From: Silene conica
Taxonomy: Eukaryota; Streptophyta; Magnoliopsida; Caryophyllales; Caryophyllaceae
Assembly (NCBI GenBank): GCA_029255685.2
Contig: CM055311.2
Location: 5,628,269-5,692,268, forward strand
Length of the DNA stretch: 64,000 nucleotides
Reading direction: 5' to 3'
Below, in pieces: positions 62,694 to 64,000 of this stretch. The number at the start of each line of letters is the position of its first letter. Within the stretch, counting starts at the first letter, position 1. The notes beneath the pieces were generated by a model. It worked only from the letters and a program-made list of their open reading frames with translations. It was not told where the DNA came from and searched no databases. The position numbers and the translations under genes were made by a program.

Positions 62694-64000
62694 CTAGTCT
62701 AATTCACTCCCTTCCTCTTCTTCTTCCTGCGATTCTTCATTGTCTGAGGATGTGTCGGCAGTTGGCGGAGGGCGTTCTGCAAACGGATTTGGGCAGTTTC
62801 GTTTGTCATGGTAGGCCATTTGCTTGCAATTATTGCACATGCGCTTAGGTTTTGAGCTCTTTTCAACAGCTTTCGATCTCGAGGATGTAATTCTTTTCCC
62901 GCTCCTCTTGTTTTTGTCTTGATGTGGTGGCAATATCGTGGTCACCTCGTTGGTCATGCAGCCAAGTAACTGCTCGATTTCTTGCTGCTTCGTCTGTTCG
63001 ATCCCTAATGGCGATATCTTTACCCTAAAATCATGAATTAATTTGGTCAAGCTCTCGATATTAGCTTTATCTCGTCCCTGCAATATTCCAATTGTCTCAT
63101 GGACCTCAGACCACAATCTTGTCATCTCGATTTTTCTAGCATCAATTACGTCCATTGAACTACAATCCTGTCTGACTGCGTACTTTGTCCATCTTTGAGA
63201 CACATACTCCAACGATATTGATTTGACGTCGTTGCTTGAGTAAATCCAAATGATGTGCCTACATATGATCCCAATGCTTTCGAACATTTTGCAAGTGCAT
63301 GTAGAATCGAGCTTAGTTGTACAACCAGTAGTAAAAACACAAGTCAGAGGGACTAATAATATCATATGTTTTCCAGGGGGAGTCACATATGTACTGCACA
63401 GGAGTTACACACTCCATGTTGCAGAGTTTCACTAATAGAGTTACATCAGACATATTTCGGAGTTACACAATCCCTCCTGCAGAGATACATATGTACTGCA
63501 CATGAGTTACACACTCCCTGTTGCAGAGTCACATATGTACTGCACAGGAGTTTCACACTCCCTATTGCAGAGTTCACTAATAGAGTTACATCATACATAT
63601 TTCGGAGTTACACAACCCTATATATTTTCAACATATAGGGTTCCACATGACAAAAGTAAATGGAATAAGAACAGGAAATACCTGCTTTAAAGTGAACTTC
63701 AAAATTTTTCCCTCTTCCGCTATCCCTGACCAATGTTATGTCTCCTCCATCCCTCTCGATAAACCCCTTTGCACTAAGACCATTCATTGATTATTTTACC
63801 TCCTCTTGGAACACCTCAAATATCGCATGCGTGTAAAGCCGCTCCCTGTGCTGTTCCAGCGGAGAAGAAGTAATCAATTTTGCTGACGTATGTCTGTTAT
63901 CATTATCACATTTTTTCTGACTATATCTCTGGTGGTCAATAGCACTTGTGAAGCGCAACCAGAATTCAACCAACGTTTCGTACAGATTTTCGAACTTTTT
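62694..64000 (-). CDS. FAR1/FHY3-like MULE transposase, C-terminal part, start outside the window
   Basis: Two exons are visible on the minus strand: 64000-63682 (continuing to the right) and 63352-62694, with a 329-bp intron whose phases match (G|TC). Exon 1 has the end of the transposase region: FWLRFTSAIDHQRYSQKK, SSPLEQHRERLYTHAIFEVF and KGFIERDGGDITLV. Exon 2 carries the SWIM zinc finger CTCKMFESIGIICRHI, the RWTKYA phrase that follows it in FAR1-related proteins, a CCHC-like knuckle (CNNCKQMAYHDKRNC) and an acidic tail (EESQEEEEEGSELD). An in-frame TAA at 63791-63793 inside exon 1 suggests a broken copy. FAR1-type proteins bind DNA near transposon ends; here it is most likely the element's own transposase rather than a host regulator. 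Confidence 0.75.
63370..63640 (-). repeat. GTGTAACTC motif array in the FAR1-like intron
   Basis: Copies read GAGTTACACACTCC or GGAGTTACACAA on the plus strand, i.e. GTGTAACTC in the direction of the minus-strand transcript. A ~60-bp unit (TCACATATGTACTGCACAGG ... TGCAGAG) is repeated three times. They occupy most of the 329-bp intron. Confidence 0.88.

Larger units (their letters stand above)
52546..64000. mobile_element. MULE-type DNA transposon with Ulp1-like and FAR1-like genes, cut by the window edge
   Basis: It starts near 52550 (ATCATAGAAGTCCCC...GAATGGCTGAGATTAAC, a phrase of a kind common in plant Mutator-like ends). It contains a two-domain Ulp1-like gene (+), a small gene (+) and a FAR1/FHY3-like transposase gene (-). 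Plant MULEs carrying a Ulp1-like C48 peptidase are known (the Kaonashi type), and FAR1/FHY3 derive from MULE transposases. The right end lies outside the window, so the terminal inverted repeats cannot be compared. Introns and spacers are filled with GTGTAACTCC motifs. The Ulp1 gene is decayed; the transposase gene has at least one in-frame stop. Confidence 0.7.

Noticed and set aside
62694-63386. A host FAR1/FHY3 light-signalling gene
   Set aside because: It sits inside motif arrays shared with the Ulp1-like transposon gene and contains an in-frame stop; a MULE transposase copy is the simpler reading.

Overview
This window is plant nuclear heterochromatin-like DNA. The evidence is a nest of LTR retrotransposons whose primer-binding sites match plant tRNAs, an Athila-type Ty3/gypsy element, a Stowaway-like MITE, and a MULE-type DNA transposon with a FAR1-like transposase and Ulp1-like proteases. 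It looks like a eudicot, but I cannot name the species. I see no ordinary host gene. The base sequence is AT-rich, with small, sharply GC-rich palindromic blocks inside several LTRs.

Layout. 1-1858: end of an LTR element running off the left edge. 1859-3369: remnants of a Tat/Athila-like element (leader, decayed gag start, part of an LTR). 3370-15654: a complete-length, young Athila-like element on the minus strand (5-bp target duplication CCTAA), lightly broken. 15655-17935: a fragment of the older element, a foldback MITE, a long (TA)n tract and an LTR-like stretch with 42-bp repeats. 17936-50317: seven head-to-tail copies of a ~1.69-kb LTR joined by ~10-bp linkers. Into this array are nested a large element without coding capacity (21518-29495, itself holding a Stowaway-like MITE), a 204-bp TRIM solo LTR (30326-30529), a second large non-coding element (32048-40636), and a solo LTR (~45950-49982) that carries another solo LTR (47095-49845). 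50318-52460: the internal 3' part of the array's parent element. 52546-64000: a MULE-type transposon, open at the right edge, with a decayed two-domain Ulp1-like gene (+), a small unrecognised gene (+) and a FAR1-like transposase gene (-). Its introns and spacers are filled with the short motif GTGTAACTCC, and a TRIM sits in one intron.

The most unusual signals are these. (1) GC-rich palindromes come in pairs at an exact 21-bp pitch, often grouped at about 90 bp. They occur in LTRs, leaders and even the gag coding region of the Athila-like element, and analogous blocks with different sequences occur in three other LTR families. (2) A hairpin with a constant GTCC(T/C) loop and a changing stem has its centre about 27-30 bp inside the 3' LTR boundary in five different families. 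(3) GTGTAACTCC arrays fill the MULE, and in its introns they point in the direction of the host transcript. (4) The Ulp1 domain is duplicated in tandem and the second copy has lost its catalytic cysteine.
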